A stretch of DNA of 64,000 nucleotides from Erythrobasidium yunnanense (taxonomy: Eukaryota; Basidiomycota; Cystobasidiomycetes; Erythrobasidiales; Erythrobasidiaceae). Below, piece by piece: positions 10,501 through 22,900 of this stretch. The translations under genes were made by a program, and so were the position numbers. How positions within the stretch are numbered: the first letter of the stretch is position 1; each line of letters opens with the position of its first letter. Location of the stretch: positions 3,953,652-4,017,651 of the forward strand of contig BCJC01000001.1 in NCBI GenBank assembly GCA_001600175.1, read 5' to 3'. The notes below the pieces were generated by a model that saw nothing but the letters and a program-made list of their open reading frames with translations, was not told the origin of the DNA and did not search any database.

Positions 10501-11858
10501 GCCGCCCCCTCTATTACTGCTATCGCGGCTGTCTCGATCGCGATCCCGCTCTCTGAAAGAGTCTCTCCTGTAATCGTCCGAGGCTCTCGGGTTACCGCCA
10601 TTGATTGTAGCAGAAGAGGAAGCAGGTATAGGCCGAGTGTCGCGTCGCCTAGCGCCGTCATCCCTGCTTTGCGGCGGCAAGCCTGAGCTAGAGCTTGAAG
10701 CTGCAGGAGCTGTATACAACGCTGCTCCAACCGGAGTAGGCGGTAAGGTTGCGGCGCCTTTCGAATCTAGCCTAATTGTGCCGGTCGTATGTTTCGAAGA
10801 AGGTCCGTCAGCTGGACCAGGCGGCGGTGGAGGAGGTGGTGGAGGAGCCAAAGATGCAGGAGGAAGAGGCGGAGGAGGCGGACCTTGAGGTACTGGCTTC
10901 GGGACTGGCGGGCGGTAAGTCTTCATAGGAGGTACAGCTAGCGGTGGTGGCATCGCAGAATGCTGAGGATTGTGCGCAACATGTTGACCAGCATTGTAAG
11001 GCTGGTTGCCGTACATAGCTGGCCCACTTGCGCCCGAATAACCCTGAGCATGCACCGGCTGAGGCTGCTGTTGCATGGGCGTAGCTTGACTCATTGGTGC
11101 AGCATGTCCTGAACCGCCAATCGGTGCAGGAGAAGGGTAGAATGCCTGTTGCTGTTGCTGATTGTGCTGAGAATGGTAAGCGTGCTGCTGACCATGCTGC
11201 ATTTGAGGTTGCTGAGGTAATGGCGGTTGGGCATAAGGATGAGACATGTGTGGTGCAGGTGGGAATGCATGCTGAGGATAGTATACACCTTGGACCGCGT
11301 GCTGTTGCGGCTGAGGTTGCGAAGGATTGGGCTGCATTTGCATCGGCGCTGCCATCGATTGGCCAGGATATGGTGGCTGCTGTTGCTGATCATATCTAGC
11401 TCTCTTGGCGGGAGGCCCTCCTGCAGCAGAAGTACTCGCTTGCCCCGGATAGTGCTGCTGATGGGGAGGTAGGGGAGGATAGGCTTGAGGGTGTCCAGGA
11501 AAGCCTGGTGCAGAAGGTGGAGGAGGAGGTAGACCATTTGCAGTAGGCGGAAGAGGCGGAGGTGTCGCAGTGCTACCCGGATGTCCGGCGTGACGAAACT
11601 TTACATGTACACATGATTCATCAGCTTGAAACCCAGAGGATCACGCAGGTACAAACGAACAGCTTGATGGCCATGCTGATGCCCTGCTGAGCCGCGAGCA
11701 TGATGACCTCCTCGCTGAGGCACGCTTCCATAGCCGTAATTTCTGAACTGAGCGGCCGTTTCAGGATCCATAGGAGGTGCAGCAGGAGCAGCCGTATCCT
11801 TTGACATAGGTGCAGGAGCAGGAGGGAGCGGCGCGCTGCCAGCTGGCGGATAGTACAT
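7552..11858 (-). CDS. Large Pro/Gln-rich protein of unknown function
   Basis: Predicted ~1,377 residues from exons 11605-11858, 8689-11572, 8085-8657 (or 8049-8657) and 7552-7974. The N-terminal ~250 residues are Pro/Gln/His-rich with polyproline runs; an Arg/Gly/Asp/Ser-rich stretch follows (RGGGRGRGAPRGGRG), then acidic low-complexity sequence. Conserved-looking islands are DFRIESLEIRELGWMW, RLRIYFSSPI, RRLVIDANVVEEV, TITIVARLDRANPLTEAKW, and the C-terminal segment NILEVLLRLIRG to MIYRSLDSIYIDY. This order reminds me of uncharacterised basidiomycete proteins, but I assign no function. Two introns are extremely short (32 nt at 11573-11604; 31 or 34 nt at 8658-8688). The donor of the last intron is uncertain (8084 preferred, giving ADPDA-PPTF). 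Confidence 0.75.
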
Positions 11859-12114
11859 CGTTCTTTGCTTTTTCTCGTTTCCACTATCGAGATTCTTTGC
11901 TTTTTCTTCGCGCTGGGAGCTCAGCTAATGTTGTGCAGCATACTATCTCCACGCCATATTGATATGCATCGTTCACTGGCGATCTTCAAGTCCGTTTGGG
12001 AGAAAGCCAGAAAAAGAGCCCGGTCTTTCTGAGAGTGTTACGCGCTCCAAACATGGACCTACCGATGCTACTAACAAACACATCTAAAGTAAAGCGTTTG
12101 CATTGCGGCCTCCC
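11859..12114. promoter_or_regulatory. Divergent promoter region
   Basis: A 256-bp spacer separates two divergent starts, the Pro/Gln-rich gene and the glycosyltransferase-like gene, so it must hold both promoters. No specific element was identified. Confidence 0.5.
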
Positions 12115-13283
12115 ATGAGCCTATCACTTCCTCCCATCCTGCGACGTCGTTTCCCAATCCTAGCCCTGCTCACAGTCTTATTTGTCATACTGCTTCTGCC
12201 CTTCACGTACCAAACAACCTCCTCCTCTCCTCCTCTCGAAGCCAATGAGCCGGGCGTCGTCGTGTCCCTGGCCTCTTCAGCTGCAAGACTTGGGTCTCGA
12301 GAGCTCACGGTAACGCTGCTTAGTCTGCTCGCGCAGCAGCCTGTGCGCGCCAGCGAGATACGCATCTATCTTCCACTACAAGAGAAGCAACAGTTCTTGG
12401 ACCACCTAGCTACGCAGCAGGACAAGCTTACTTGGCTGCTACTGGCGAACAAGGATGTTATACGACTGGAATTTGTCGATGATGTGGGACCTGCTACGAA
12501 GTTCATATACGCTATCTACGATCTCCTTCGGGAAGGAAAGAGACCGGATAATCCGCTTGTGATCTTGGGTGAGAACAAACCTGTCTGGCTAGCGTGCAAG
12601 CTGACTGACCCGGCCTGTTAGACGACGATCACTCGTATAGCCCCACTCTCCTTTCTCTGCTAGTATCGTCGGCCAAGGAGTACCCTGATGCGTCCATCGG
12701 TTTGAGAGGCTGGCGGGTCCGGCAGGATATGCAGTGGGGCGTGCTATGGGACGAAATGGAAGAACACGTAGCCGAAGCGCCAACATTAGCTCAACCGTAT
12801 CGCGTCGGTGTCCTGACAGCGAACGAAGCATATCTCCTATACCCAAGGTGGTTCAACGCTTCGATAGCGGGATCTGACAAACCGGGCAGCTTGGGGAGCG
12901 GGATACTGGACACAAAGACTCTCATGTCGACCCCTGCGCATCTTGTGGACGATATATGGATGGCTGGCCATCTGGCTTCTCTAGGTATTCCAAGGATGGT
13001 CGTACCTCTTCCTCCTTCCGATCTGCCTAGCATAGACGTCACTTTGGTGCACACCTTGCAATCTCACATCGATGGCGAAGGTACAACGCGAGCTGAGGCA
13101 AATGCGAATACGCTGAAGTACTTTGCCGATGCCTGGCAGAAGGAAGGGTTATACTACCAGCTGAGGGAAAGTCGCGAGCCTAGGTTTGATCTACCAGTAC
13201 TTAAAGGCTTCATGGGGAGACTATGGATGAAAGCAAGGAAGAGTGCACATCATGCTCGCATCAGATTGCTATTCGGGCAGTAA
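12115..13283 (+). CDS. Type II membrane glycosyltransferase-like protein
   Basis: Predicted 371 residues from exons 12115-12568 and 12622-13283 with a 53-nt intron. Residues ~10-32 form a single hydrophobic anchor (FPILALLTVLFVILLLPF) after a short basic N-terminus, the topology of Golgi glycosyltransferases. The lumenal part starts with VVVSLASSAARL, has a LSLLAQQ helix as in GT-A folds, and a DDDHSY motif that is restored exactly across the splice junction; the DDD/DxD type motif would bind the nucleotide-sugar metal. Downstream VDDIWMAGHLASLGIPR resembles the acceptor-side motif of related fungal proteins. Donor sugar and acceptor are unknown. The first ATG in frame (12115) is used because it directly precedes the anchor. 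Confidence 0.72.
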
Positions 13284-13450
13284 GGCAGGTACCGGTTTGC
13301 AGAATGATAACGTACAAGAAGCGCTCGGTGTTGTACAGATAGTATGCTAGTTGTGGGCGTCCGAAAGTACAAGCTTTCAGCCAGTCTTGACGGACGAGCT
13401 TGATGCCGGCTCTGCCCTCTTGTTGCTTTCTCCCATCCGCAACTTGCACG

Positions 13451-14409
13451 ATGTCGAAAGCAGCTGGAGCAATGTGCGCCGGTGCTGTCAATAACCTCGA
13501 AGAAGTACTAACGTCTGGATGCGCAGCGCACTTGACTGGACGAGGGTCTACTCGAGCCTTGGTCTCCAAAAGGGTGAGCGAGCGAGCTTCCTGCAGAAAG
13601 AGCGGGAAAAGCCAGAATAAAGAGCCAGAATCTGATGCATACATGTGTATTGTGCCGTTTCAGAAACCATCAACGCTCTTCAAGCCTTCAGAAAGCGACA
13701 CTCGGACGCCAAAATCGCAAACCAGGCCGTCAAGGAGCAGCGGGCAGATGTGCGTAGCGACGACGCTTTCAAGCAGAATTCAGTACTGATGTACTTCATT
13801 CCCTATTCTATGCTTCTTTCCCAACCTCCGCTGGCCCCATCTCGCTGGTCCTTTCCTGCTTCGACGAAACGATCCAATCTCCGTCCTGCTCGCAAACCGC
13901 TGGCTGTACTGCATACAGGTCGACTTTGCACACTACCGCTCAGTTCTGAAGAACCAGAAGGTTGTAGATGAGCTCGAAAACACTTTCAAGAGCTTCAAGC
14001 CCGTCGACTACGATGTCTCAGCTCAGCTTAAGGCTATCGATCAATTCCAGGCTAAAGCTGTCAGTGCAGTCGCAAGGATAGTCGAAGTAGTTATTGACGA
14101 AGTTACAATTGTGTCGTTCAGGTCGACTCCGCCAAGCAGGCCGCTACCAAAGTAGATTCCGAGCTGTCTGCTCTTCAAGCGACACTTAAGGATATCGAGG
14201 ACGCACGACCCGTCGAAGACCTTACAACTGCCGATGTCGCCAAGGCTAGACCAGCAATCATCACCACCGCCGAGGAGATGGTCAAGCACGGCAAATGGAG
14301 CGTACCAGGATACGAGCAGGTCCGTCGCTCTCAGCGTGCGTGTCGCTCCCAACATGCTGACGTTCAATTGGATTCTCTACAGAAATTCGGAAGCTTGCAG
14401 GCTATGTAA
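13451..14409 (+). CDS. ATP7: Mitochondrial ATP synthase subunit d
   Basis: Peripheral-stalk subunit of the mitochondrial F1Fo ATP synthase, 173 residues (yeast Atp7 is 174). Exons 13451-13473, 13527-13573, 13664-13749, 13919-14059, 14122-14319, 14383-14409. Identity rests on LDWTRVYSSL, VDFAHYRSVLKNQKVVDEL, LKDIEDARPVEDLTTADV, EEMVKHGKWSVPGYE and the C-terminal KFGSLQAM, all in the family order. The first coding exon is only 23 nt and the last 27 nt. The first intron has a textbook TACTAAC branch site. The third intron (13750-13918, 169 nt) is clearly longer than the rest. Confidence 0.95.
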
Positions 14410-14910
14410 AAGGCTTGTTCGTGCATCATTGGAACGTAGATATGCTAGGAGCAAGACAGTGGCTTGTAGCGTAGAGCGGAAGCCGTTACAAGCACCTCAT
14501 AAGCAACAGGATCGCGAATTCATCATGAATAGGATGTCTAGCTGATATGCTAATATGACATGAACGCTCCAACACACGGGACCGGTTACTTCGTCTATGT
14601 GCAAAAGAACCTTGAAAGACAGACGAAGAGGAAACGGCAAGTCCCTTGAGGTCTTAGATGATTACACTTTGCGACGCTGTGCAAGCTGTTGAGTGCCAAA
14701 GCAGATTGCGCCTCTTTCGTTTGCCCAAAGCCGAGTTGCGATAAAACGGCCAGCAGCATCCAGCATTCAGCTGCTCTGTGGTCAACTCTTGCCTATCTAG
14801 TCGCACTTCTCGCTGTCCTGTCCTGCTGGGAGACCACCAAAAGCTACTTGAGCCTTTCAGACGACGTCAAGAGCGCAACTTCTCCACCAAAAAGCGACAA
14901 ACCCAGCAAG
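14410..14910. other. Intergenic region upstream of hexokinase
   Basis: About 500 bp between ATP7 and the hexokinase start. The hexokinase frame stays open upstream to about 14689, but that stretch is Cys/Ser-rich and unlike any hexokinase N-terminus, so it is read as leader. It should contain the ATP7 terminator and the hexokinase promoter. Confidence 0.5.
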
Positions 14911-16758
14911 ATGGCGCCCGTATCCTCGTCGTCGTATCTGCTACCTTTGCCTACACATCCGGAACTCAAGCCAGATGTAGCGCGGGTCTTGCAAGAGATT
15001 GAGAGCCAGTTTGCCCTCGACAAGGAGCAGCTCGACAAGACGGTCAAGCAGATGCTATGGGAGTTTGCCCAGGGTTTAAGCAAACATGCAGACGAATCAA
15101 ACATCGATACCTTCCTGCCTATGATGTGGGAATACTGCCTTGAATCAGGTGGGAGTTGCGACTGATTGAGCTGTCCGCTTGGCCAGACCTACATACATCC
15201 ATAACGTCCCAGATGGTAGCGAAACGGGCACTTTCCTAGGTGAGACTTGAATGCTCGCATCTACTGCCTGGTGTATGCTGACCTACTGCTGCTCCCCGCT
15301 TGTAGCTCTTGACGTACGTGACCAGCTTGTAGCTACAACGAGTGCTGCTAACGAATACGACAGTTGGGAGGTACCAATCTGCGTGTCTGCGAAGTCATTC
15401 TACAAGGCAAAGGCAACTTCACCCTCCGGCAACAAAAGTTCAAGGTCTCCGAAGAACTGAAGACTGGGCCCGCAACTACGCTCTTTGACTACATCGCAGA
15501 GAGTGTGCAGAACTTCATCGGCACAATGGACAAGTCTGCTCAGACAGGCGAAGAGATCTACCTCGGCTTCACCTTTTCCTTCCCGGTAGAGCAAACGGCT
15601 CTCGACAAGGGCAAGCTCATTACGTGGACAAAAGGCTTCTCCGCAACAGGAGCTATCGGTCAAGATGTCGTACAGCTTCTCCAGGATGCCTTCAACCGCA
15701 AGCAGGTCAACGTCAAATGCTCAGCTCTGGTCAACGATACTGTCGGAACTCTCTTGTCTCGAGCCTATCAATCAGGGACCGCGCTTTGCGGCGCCATCTT
15801 CGGTACAGGTACGATGTTTTCGGCTGTGAAAGCTGAGTGCAACCACTGACCTGTCTCGAATAGGTACAAACGGTGCCTACGTTGAAAGGCTCAGCGCGAT
15901 TACCAAACCTATGCCGGATACTATGGACTTCGAATTCATGATCATCAATACCGAATGTAGGCAAAACAGACTTCTGCGACATTGACATCTGTAGCTAAGA
16001 GCTCTGATTTAGGGGGCGCTTTCGATAACGAGCGAATAGTCCTGCGAGTTACGCCCTACGACAACAAGTGTGACAGAGAGTCGATCAATCCCCGCAAACA
16101 AGCCTTCGAGAAGATGGTCAGTGGCATGTATATCGGAGAAGTCGTCAGAAATGTTCTGCTTCACCTGATCGACCACAACCTACTGTTCAACGGGCACTCT
16201 TCCACCATCCTCAATACGCACTACGGCCTAGATACTGCGCTGATGAGTGCTATCGAGGAGCACCCGACTACAGCATACCAAGGAGGATCTGTCGGATCAG
16301 CCGATCAAGAGTGGGCTGCAGCGCTGGCGGAGACTAAGCAAGTCCTCGTGTCGCAATTGGGTATACCGGAGAAGCACATCACAGAACAGGACTGCTTGGT
16401 GGTCAGACGTGTTTCTGAAATAGTAGGAACAAGGGGAGCTAGACTATCTGCGGTAGCCATAGCTGCAGTGGTGCTGCAGACAGAGAACGACAAAGTAGCG
16501 GAAGTTGGCAAGGGACTACACGTGGGCGTAGACGGCAGCTTGGTCGAGTTCTATCCTGGCTTCGAAGTGCGGGTCCGCCAAGCTCTAAGGGATATGTTGG
16601 GCGAGCAGTGCGAGAAGACAGTAGATATAGGGTTGGCTAAGGATGGCAGTGGAGTGGGAGCAGCGCTTACTGCGCTTCAAGCCAAGAAGCAGCAGGAAGC
16701 GTATAAAGTCGCGGATCCGACAAAGGCTAAGCTGGATGCTGACAATAGGCACGAATAG
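14911..16758 (+). CDS. Hexokinase
   Basis: ATP-dependent hexose kinase, 519 residues; phosphorylates glucose/fructose at the first step of glycolysis. Exons 14911-15125, 15187-15239, 15306-15313, 15364-15808, 15864-15956, 16013-16758. Phosphate-binding loop ALDLGGTNLRVC spans residues ~90-101 and is rebuilt from three exons, one of only 8 nt. Sugar-binding region: GFTFSFPVEQTALDKG and ITWTKGFSATG, followed by LVNDTVGTLLSRAY with the catalytic Asp. IFGTGTNGAYVE and MIINTEWGAFDNE follow, and the adenosine loop region DGSLVEFYPGF lies near the end. The length is typical of fungal hexokinases. I cannot separate a hexokinase II-like glucose sensor from a housekeeping form. Confidence 0.96.
15306..15313 (+). 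other. 8-nt internal microexon of hexokinase
   Basis: Sequence CTCTTGAC between acceptor TTGTAG (intron 15240-15305, branch GCTGACC) and donor GTACGT (intron 15314-15363, branch GCTAACG). With the preceding G it supplies the codons Ala-Leu-Asp of the invariant phosphate-1 loop, so it cannot be skipped in an active enzyme. Confidence 0.85.
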
Positions 16759-16902
16759 TGTCTTCGCTGAACATTGTCGAGAACTATCCTTTATTGTACC
16801 AATTCATAATACACAAAGACGCGGACACAGTCATTCATGCTTGCTTCTTGACGCCAATCCGACCTCTTCTTCACTGAAGAGAGCGCTTTACTGGCCGAGA
16901 TC

Positions 16903-19900
16903 ATGGCCAACTACCTAACGCAAGATGACTTGAATATCGAATCGGTCGACCCCTCAGATCTGTCAGTCGGCTTCAGGCAGCAAATCGGTTATCCTTCGAG
17001 CACCCTAATAACGCCTATCTTCTGCGCACAAATCCAGCGAGAGTCTATTTAGCGACTCATCAGTCTTAACAAGGTCATTGAACCAAGTCTGCAGCTTTCA
17101 ATATGCAGAAGAAGCCAGCAGAGCCAGAGAGCGCTTCATCGGCCTGGCAAATAAGTACTTCGCAAGTCTACCAGTCCCATCGTCTTCTGCAGATGTTGTG
17201 ATAGGAAGTATCGACCAAGTAGTAGGGAAGGACGTTCTGGTAGATGCCGTCTGGGCGGTAGACCAGGCCTGCGAACTTCAAAACGAAGCTGGATCTCCGG
17301 GATATGCAAGAATCAATCTTGGACAGCTAGTCAAGGCCATGGAGGTTCGCATTGTCTTCTTCATTACTACAAATATCGCCTTACACGGCTGGAATCGCAG
17401 GCGAACAAGCTACTGTCAGCGGACTTTCTCAAGGTCAGGCTCGATACTGCTCTTCTGGCACTTTCAGGCATACTTGCACCTGCTACGGTCCAAGCATGGA
17501 GCAAATCGGAGCCTCGCATCAAGACCGCAATGCTCTACAAGCAGCAAAAGTTCAACCTCTCGCGAGAAGAGACCGAAGGATATTCCAAACTCGAGGTCGA
17601 GCTCATAAGCAGCATGGGACCTCCTCATGATAGCCAGACAGCACGGCCTGTCGAAGCACTCGCTGTCATTCGCGCGCGAGCTGTAGCTACGGTCACCAAT
17701 ATCAAGGCCTTAATCGGGTTCTTCGACCTGGATCCGACGCGAGCGCTGGATATTATACTTGATGTCTTTCAAGATAATATACTACACCATCACGTCTTCT
17801 TCAGAGAGCTACTCAAAGTGTCACCTTGGGGCGACCCTAACGATACGGAGGCATCGAAGCAAGAAGACGAACCTGCTGAGGAGGGAATTTTATTGCCAGA
17901 CGGATCTTTCACAGTCAAGCCGCGAAGTAATAGATCGGTCTGCGCCCAGATCCTTGGCTTCAAGTTCGCATGGTATGCTGTAAGTATACTGGTTCTAGCT
18001 AGGAAAGCTACTGCAATTTCAGACAGCTAAGTTGTCTCTCCTAGGCGGCCGAAGGCGCAGGGGAAGCGCCGTCAGAGAAGCTGTATCTTCTGGCAGCCTT
18101 GCTGATATGGGATGGCCTCGTCGACTTACCCAGTCTCTGGCCACATGTAAGATCGTCAATTGAGAACGATAGCCAGCTCCAACTGACGACTCGCTGTAGC
18201 TATACCCAACCAACGAGGAAGACATGAATGCGCTCAAGCAGAAGTTCAATGACGATATTTCCGACCGCATCGCCAAGGCCCGGTCGAATGCTCTGGCACT
18301 TGCAGGTGTTCTGGCAGACGATGGACCGCCCAGTCTCTCTCAGAACCGACCGGCCGCTAGCAGCGCTCTCAGCATTTTAGGTATATCTTCAGCGAATGGA
18401 CGAGCACCTTCGCCGGCAGCAACACCCGCAACCGTGGTCGAGCCTGTCAACGCCAAGGTTGGCCTGCTACGCGCGCTGCTTGCCATTGGTGCACTCCAAT
18501 CGGCATTCTACATCCTCTCCACCTATCAATGGATTAGCGATCCTCACCCAGAGGTAGCCGAACTACTGTCGCGGATTTGCAATGTCGCCATCGGCGACTT
18601 CTACGAGACGCATGCATCGCCTTTCAGCGCCAAGCGTGCCGACCTGCAAGAGAAAGTAGCAAACTTGCAGCAAAGCCGGCCTCGTTATTCCGTGGAGGAA
18701 AAGAAGATAGTGTCTCCTCCCGCCAAGTCCCACAATATCACGGCACGCCCCTTCGATACACCGCGAGTCATCGGTGGTGTCTGGCGCCAGCCGGTTTACT
18801 TCTTCGCAGACTGGAAGGACCGGTTGCCTCGATGCCGCAATAGCGAAGAAGTGCTAGACGTCGTCAGTCAATTGATCAAACTCATTGGAGTGCATGCCAG
18901 CAAGCATCAAGAGTTCTTCGTACGTCTTCTCAGAGTCGTCAAAGTAGAGACCGCAGACCCTCTAGCGGATCGCAGAGCATGGGAAGGCATTATCCGCTTC
19001 CATCTTATTCCCGCCCTAGCATTGGCAGAACCAAACCCAGCCACCTCGATGGAGCTCTGGGAAGTCTTGCGGAACTTTCCTTATGCAACTCGTTTCTCTT
19101 TCTATGGCGAGTGGAAAGACAGATTGTACAAGCGACTTCCGGAGCTACGTGTGCGTCGAGCAGAAGCCGAGCGGGATGCCAAGGGACTTCTCAAGAGATT
19201 GTCAGTCGACAATGTCAAGCAGTTCGGAAGAAGTCTGGCCAAAGTCGCGCACTGTAATCCATGCGTCCTCTTCGACATCGCCCTCAACCAGGTGCAGAGT
19301 TACGATAACCTGGTCGGACCCATTGTCGAGAGTGTCCGCTACCTTACGCCATTCGGCTACGATGCTTTGGCTTACTCATTGCTGGACGCTCTTTCGAATC
19401 CGGAAAAAGAGCGCACCAAGACCGACGGAACCAACATATCTCTATGGCTACAAAGCTTAGCGACCTTTGCAGGCACGCTTTGTCGGCGGTGGAACATTGA
19501 AGTGTCCATCTTGCTGCAGTACATCTTGAACCAGCTCAGAGATGGCAATGCGAAGGATCTAGTGGTGCTGCGAGAACTTATCAGCAAGATGTCTGGCATT
19601 GAGCCCGTGGCAGACCTATCCGACGCTCAGGTCACAGCGCTCGGAGGTGGTCGGACGCTTCAGTCGGAAGCTCTCAATCCAACGACAGCGGTAGAGAAGC
19701 GAAGTGCGACGAAAAGATCGACTCTGCGGCTGAAGGTGGCTCTTCAAGAGTCTCACCTAGTGGTGCCCCTTCTCATAGCCGTGGCGATCCAGCGCCAGAA
19801 TTGTGTTCATGGAGACGATAACGCACCTCTGAAATACCTCGGCAATCTCTTCGACTCGTGTCAGCAAGTCCTTTTCCAATACCTGGAGTTCCTCCTTTCC

Positions 19901-22900
19901 CAATACAATCCCGAACAATTCGCCGATATGATGCCTTCTCTCAGCGAAGTCTGGGGCTCTTATGGGCTTGAGCCAGGCATCGCCTTCCAGATTGTCCGGC
20001 CTGGACTACAGCGAGCCATTCAGGTAAGTCTGTGCGACCAGCTAGGAGGTTTAGTAGGGCTCGTATTGTCTGACAGATCACTACCGTCTCCAGAAAAGTG
20101 ACGCTCTATCCAAGGCCGAGACTGAAGCACGTCTGAAAACCGAGCTGAAAGCCTCACGGGGCGCCAGACTCGGCGCATCAACCTCAAAAGGCGAGCAAAC
20201 ATCGGAAGACAAGCTCGCTATAGACGAGAAGCCTGTGAAGGTCGAAGAGCAAGACATCAAGATGCAGGATGCCGACTCCGCTGAAGTTTGTAGCGCTGAC
20301 GAATTGAAACAGGTAATCATAGATTACTAAAACAGTCTCATGGCACTGATGTCGCTTGGTCAGGCACCCTGGCATCCGGCACTCCTGGAAGCCAACCATG
20401 TCGCAGAAGCCCGTCTGCCAGAGGAAGTCAAGCCCTACTTGACTGCGGGATTCTTCGTAACGTTCTGGCAGCTCTCCTTATACGACATCTTCGTCCCGTC
20501 CAAACGATATCTGGCCGAGTCTGACAGGCTTAAAGGTATCGTCAGAGAGATTGACCAGTCTTTGAAAGCCCTTCCGGCCTTTCCAGGGCAGGTGATGGAC
20601 CGGTCTAGCGATGCGGAGAAGAAGAGAGCTCGAGAGAGGTGTACAACGGTGGCAGATGCTCTGACAAGCGATATGAAGGTTCATGCCGAAATCTACGACT
20701 CCACCAAGAAACGCTTGCAGGCTGAGAAGATGCACTGGTTTAGTGAGTACAAAGCGAGTCCTCATTGCGTGCACATGACTGATTGGTGTCGCGATGCAGT
20801 GTGTGATCTCCCCGAACTCACACTCAAGGAATCGAGTGCGGCAAGAAAGCTCCTAGTGCAATACATTATGCAAGAATGCATCCTTCCCAGATCTCGACTG
20901 TCTCCCATCGATGCTGCATACTGCGCCCGCTTCATACGAACCATGCACAACTTGGCAGCTGGTAATTTTGCGTCGCTGCACGTGTATGACAAAGTAAGCA
21001 GTATGGATCTTGGATGACCGCATAGCTAACGAGATTTTGCATGACTCACAGATCTTTAGCGATGAGCTTGCCGCAATTGTGTTCCATTGCACGGAGAGCG
21101 AAGCGCGCAATTACGGTACGTCAGATGGTGACAAAGCTAAGAGAGCTCGTGCTGAAACCTTTGGGTAGGTCGGTTCCTGTATGACTGCTTGTCGGATTTG
21201 TCTGTCTGGTACGATTCGGAGGCCATATACAACAAGCAAGCCATAGGATCAGGCTTGCCAGGGTTCCAGCGTGTCTGGGGTTTACGGAAGCCGGGTGACG
21301 CTATACCAGACAAGGACCTTCTCAAATACAAAGAGTTCTTAACGATTTCCAATAAGTGGCAGAAGAAGATGGCCGAGGTAGGACAACGATCTCCTAGCTG
21401 TTCTTCGTCTGCTAACTAGGAAATCAGGCTTTCGGAGCGTGTATTCAGTCGCGCGATTATATGTGCATCCGTAACGCAGTTCTTATCTTGACCAAGATCG
21501 CGAAACACTTCCCGGCAAATCAGAAAGAAGGCACCCTGCTAGAAGCCACGATTTCAGAGCTCATAAGTACCGAAAAAAGAGAGGATTTGAAGGTCTTAGC
21601 CATGGGGTAAGCTCGATAACACTAGGGTTTCGGCTTTTCTGACTTTGCGCAGATATGCTGCGCTGTTGAAGAAGCAGTCCGCCAGCTGGGATCGGGTGGC
21701 CCCGGTCCAAAGCCAAGCATCTACAGCGGTGTCACAGCAGACGCCGATGACTGCACCAGTGCCGGCCACTGTACAGAAGCCAACGCAGCCAGCTGGATCC
21801 TCTGGCTCACCTGCACCACCGTCAACGACGCCAAACAACAAAGCAGCTCCAGCACCGACTGCCAATTTGCCGACTGCACCTCGCGGCCAGGCTAGTTCGA
21901 GCAGCTCAGCGCCAACTGGCAGCCCAAGACCAGCGGGTCTGCCAGCACGCCCATTGTCTGAGCTTGAGCAACGTCGACAAGAACGGCTGTCAAGCCAAGC
22001 AGGTTCCAATCAGCCGTAAGTCGCACCTCGTTTTTGATGACTTATGCTGACATATACTCATGCCAGAAGTCGAAGCAACGACGCAAGACGAGTCGCCGAG
22101 CTCAGCTCATCGGCACACCATGAGCGGCCTACTCAGCATGCGTTGCCCCAGCGTCCCGCCCCGGAAGGCAGCCGTCCATCGCTTTCTCGCAATCCGTCGG
22201 CTTCGCATGCGGTAGCATCCGTAAAGTCGCAGGCCCAGTCTCCTTCACGGCCGGCTAGTCCGTTACGCGCCAGTCGATCGGATGCGATGGATGTGGACGA
22301 GCCGTCAACTCAGAGCAGAGACATTTCAGCTCGCCCTTCGCAGAATCCACGAGAGCCGCAGCGGCAGACAGTCAAGGAAGAGTTCGCCAGACTCGCAGAC
22401 CCTGAGCCGCGGTCGAGAGCTGTGTCGCCAGCGAAAGAGGTACCGACAGCCATTACAAATGGCAAAGATGCCTCCGCAACACAGCGCAGTCCTCAAGAAA
22501 GTCGTCGCGGACGCCGAGAGGAAGTCGATGCTGTTCGAGGAAGTCGAGCTGGAAGCCAAGAATCCTCACATTCCTCGAACAAGGATAAGAAGGACAGGGA
22601 CAGAGAACGCTCAGACCGCCCACGAGAAAGCCGACGAGACAGGGACCGCGACCGCCGGTCAGACAGAGAAGGTGATCGAGAGAAGAGTGATCGCCATAGG
22701 GGGTCTCGTGAGAAGGAGCGCGAAAGTGGTAGCCGCCGTCACAGGGATGGCGAAAAGGAAGGCGAGCGGCGTAAAGAAAGAGAGACCGACCGCGAGTCGA
22801 CAGGCAGATCTGACAGGCGATCTGACAAAGATAGAAAGGATCGAGATCGGGACAGGGACAAGCCGCGCGACAGAGAAGACAGAGATCGTGAGCGAGACAG

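Noticed and set aside
14689-14910. In-frame upstream extension of hexokinase
   Set aside because: The extra residues are Cys/Ser-rich with a hydrophobic patch and unlike hexokinase N-termini; the ATG at 14911 gives a normal-length enzyme.
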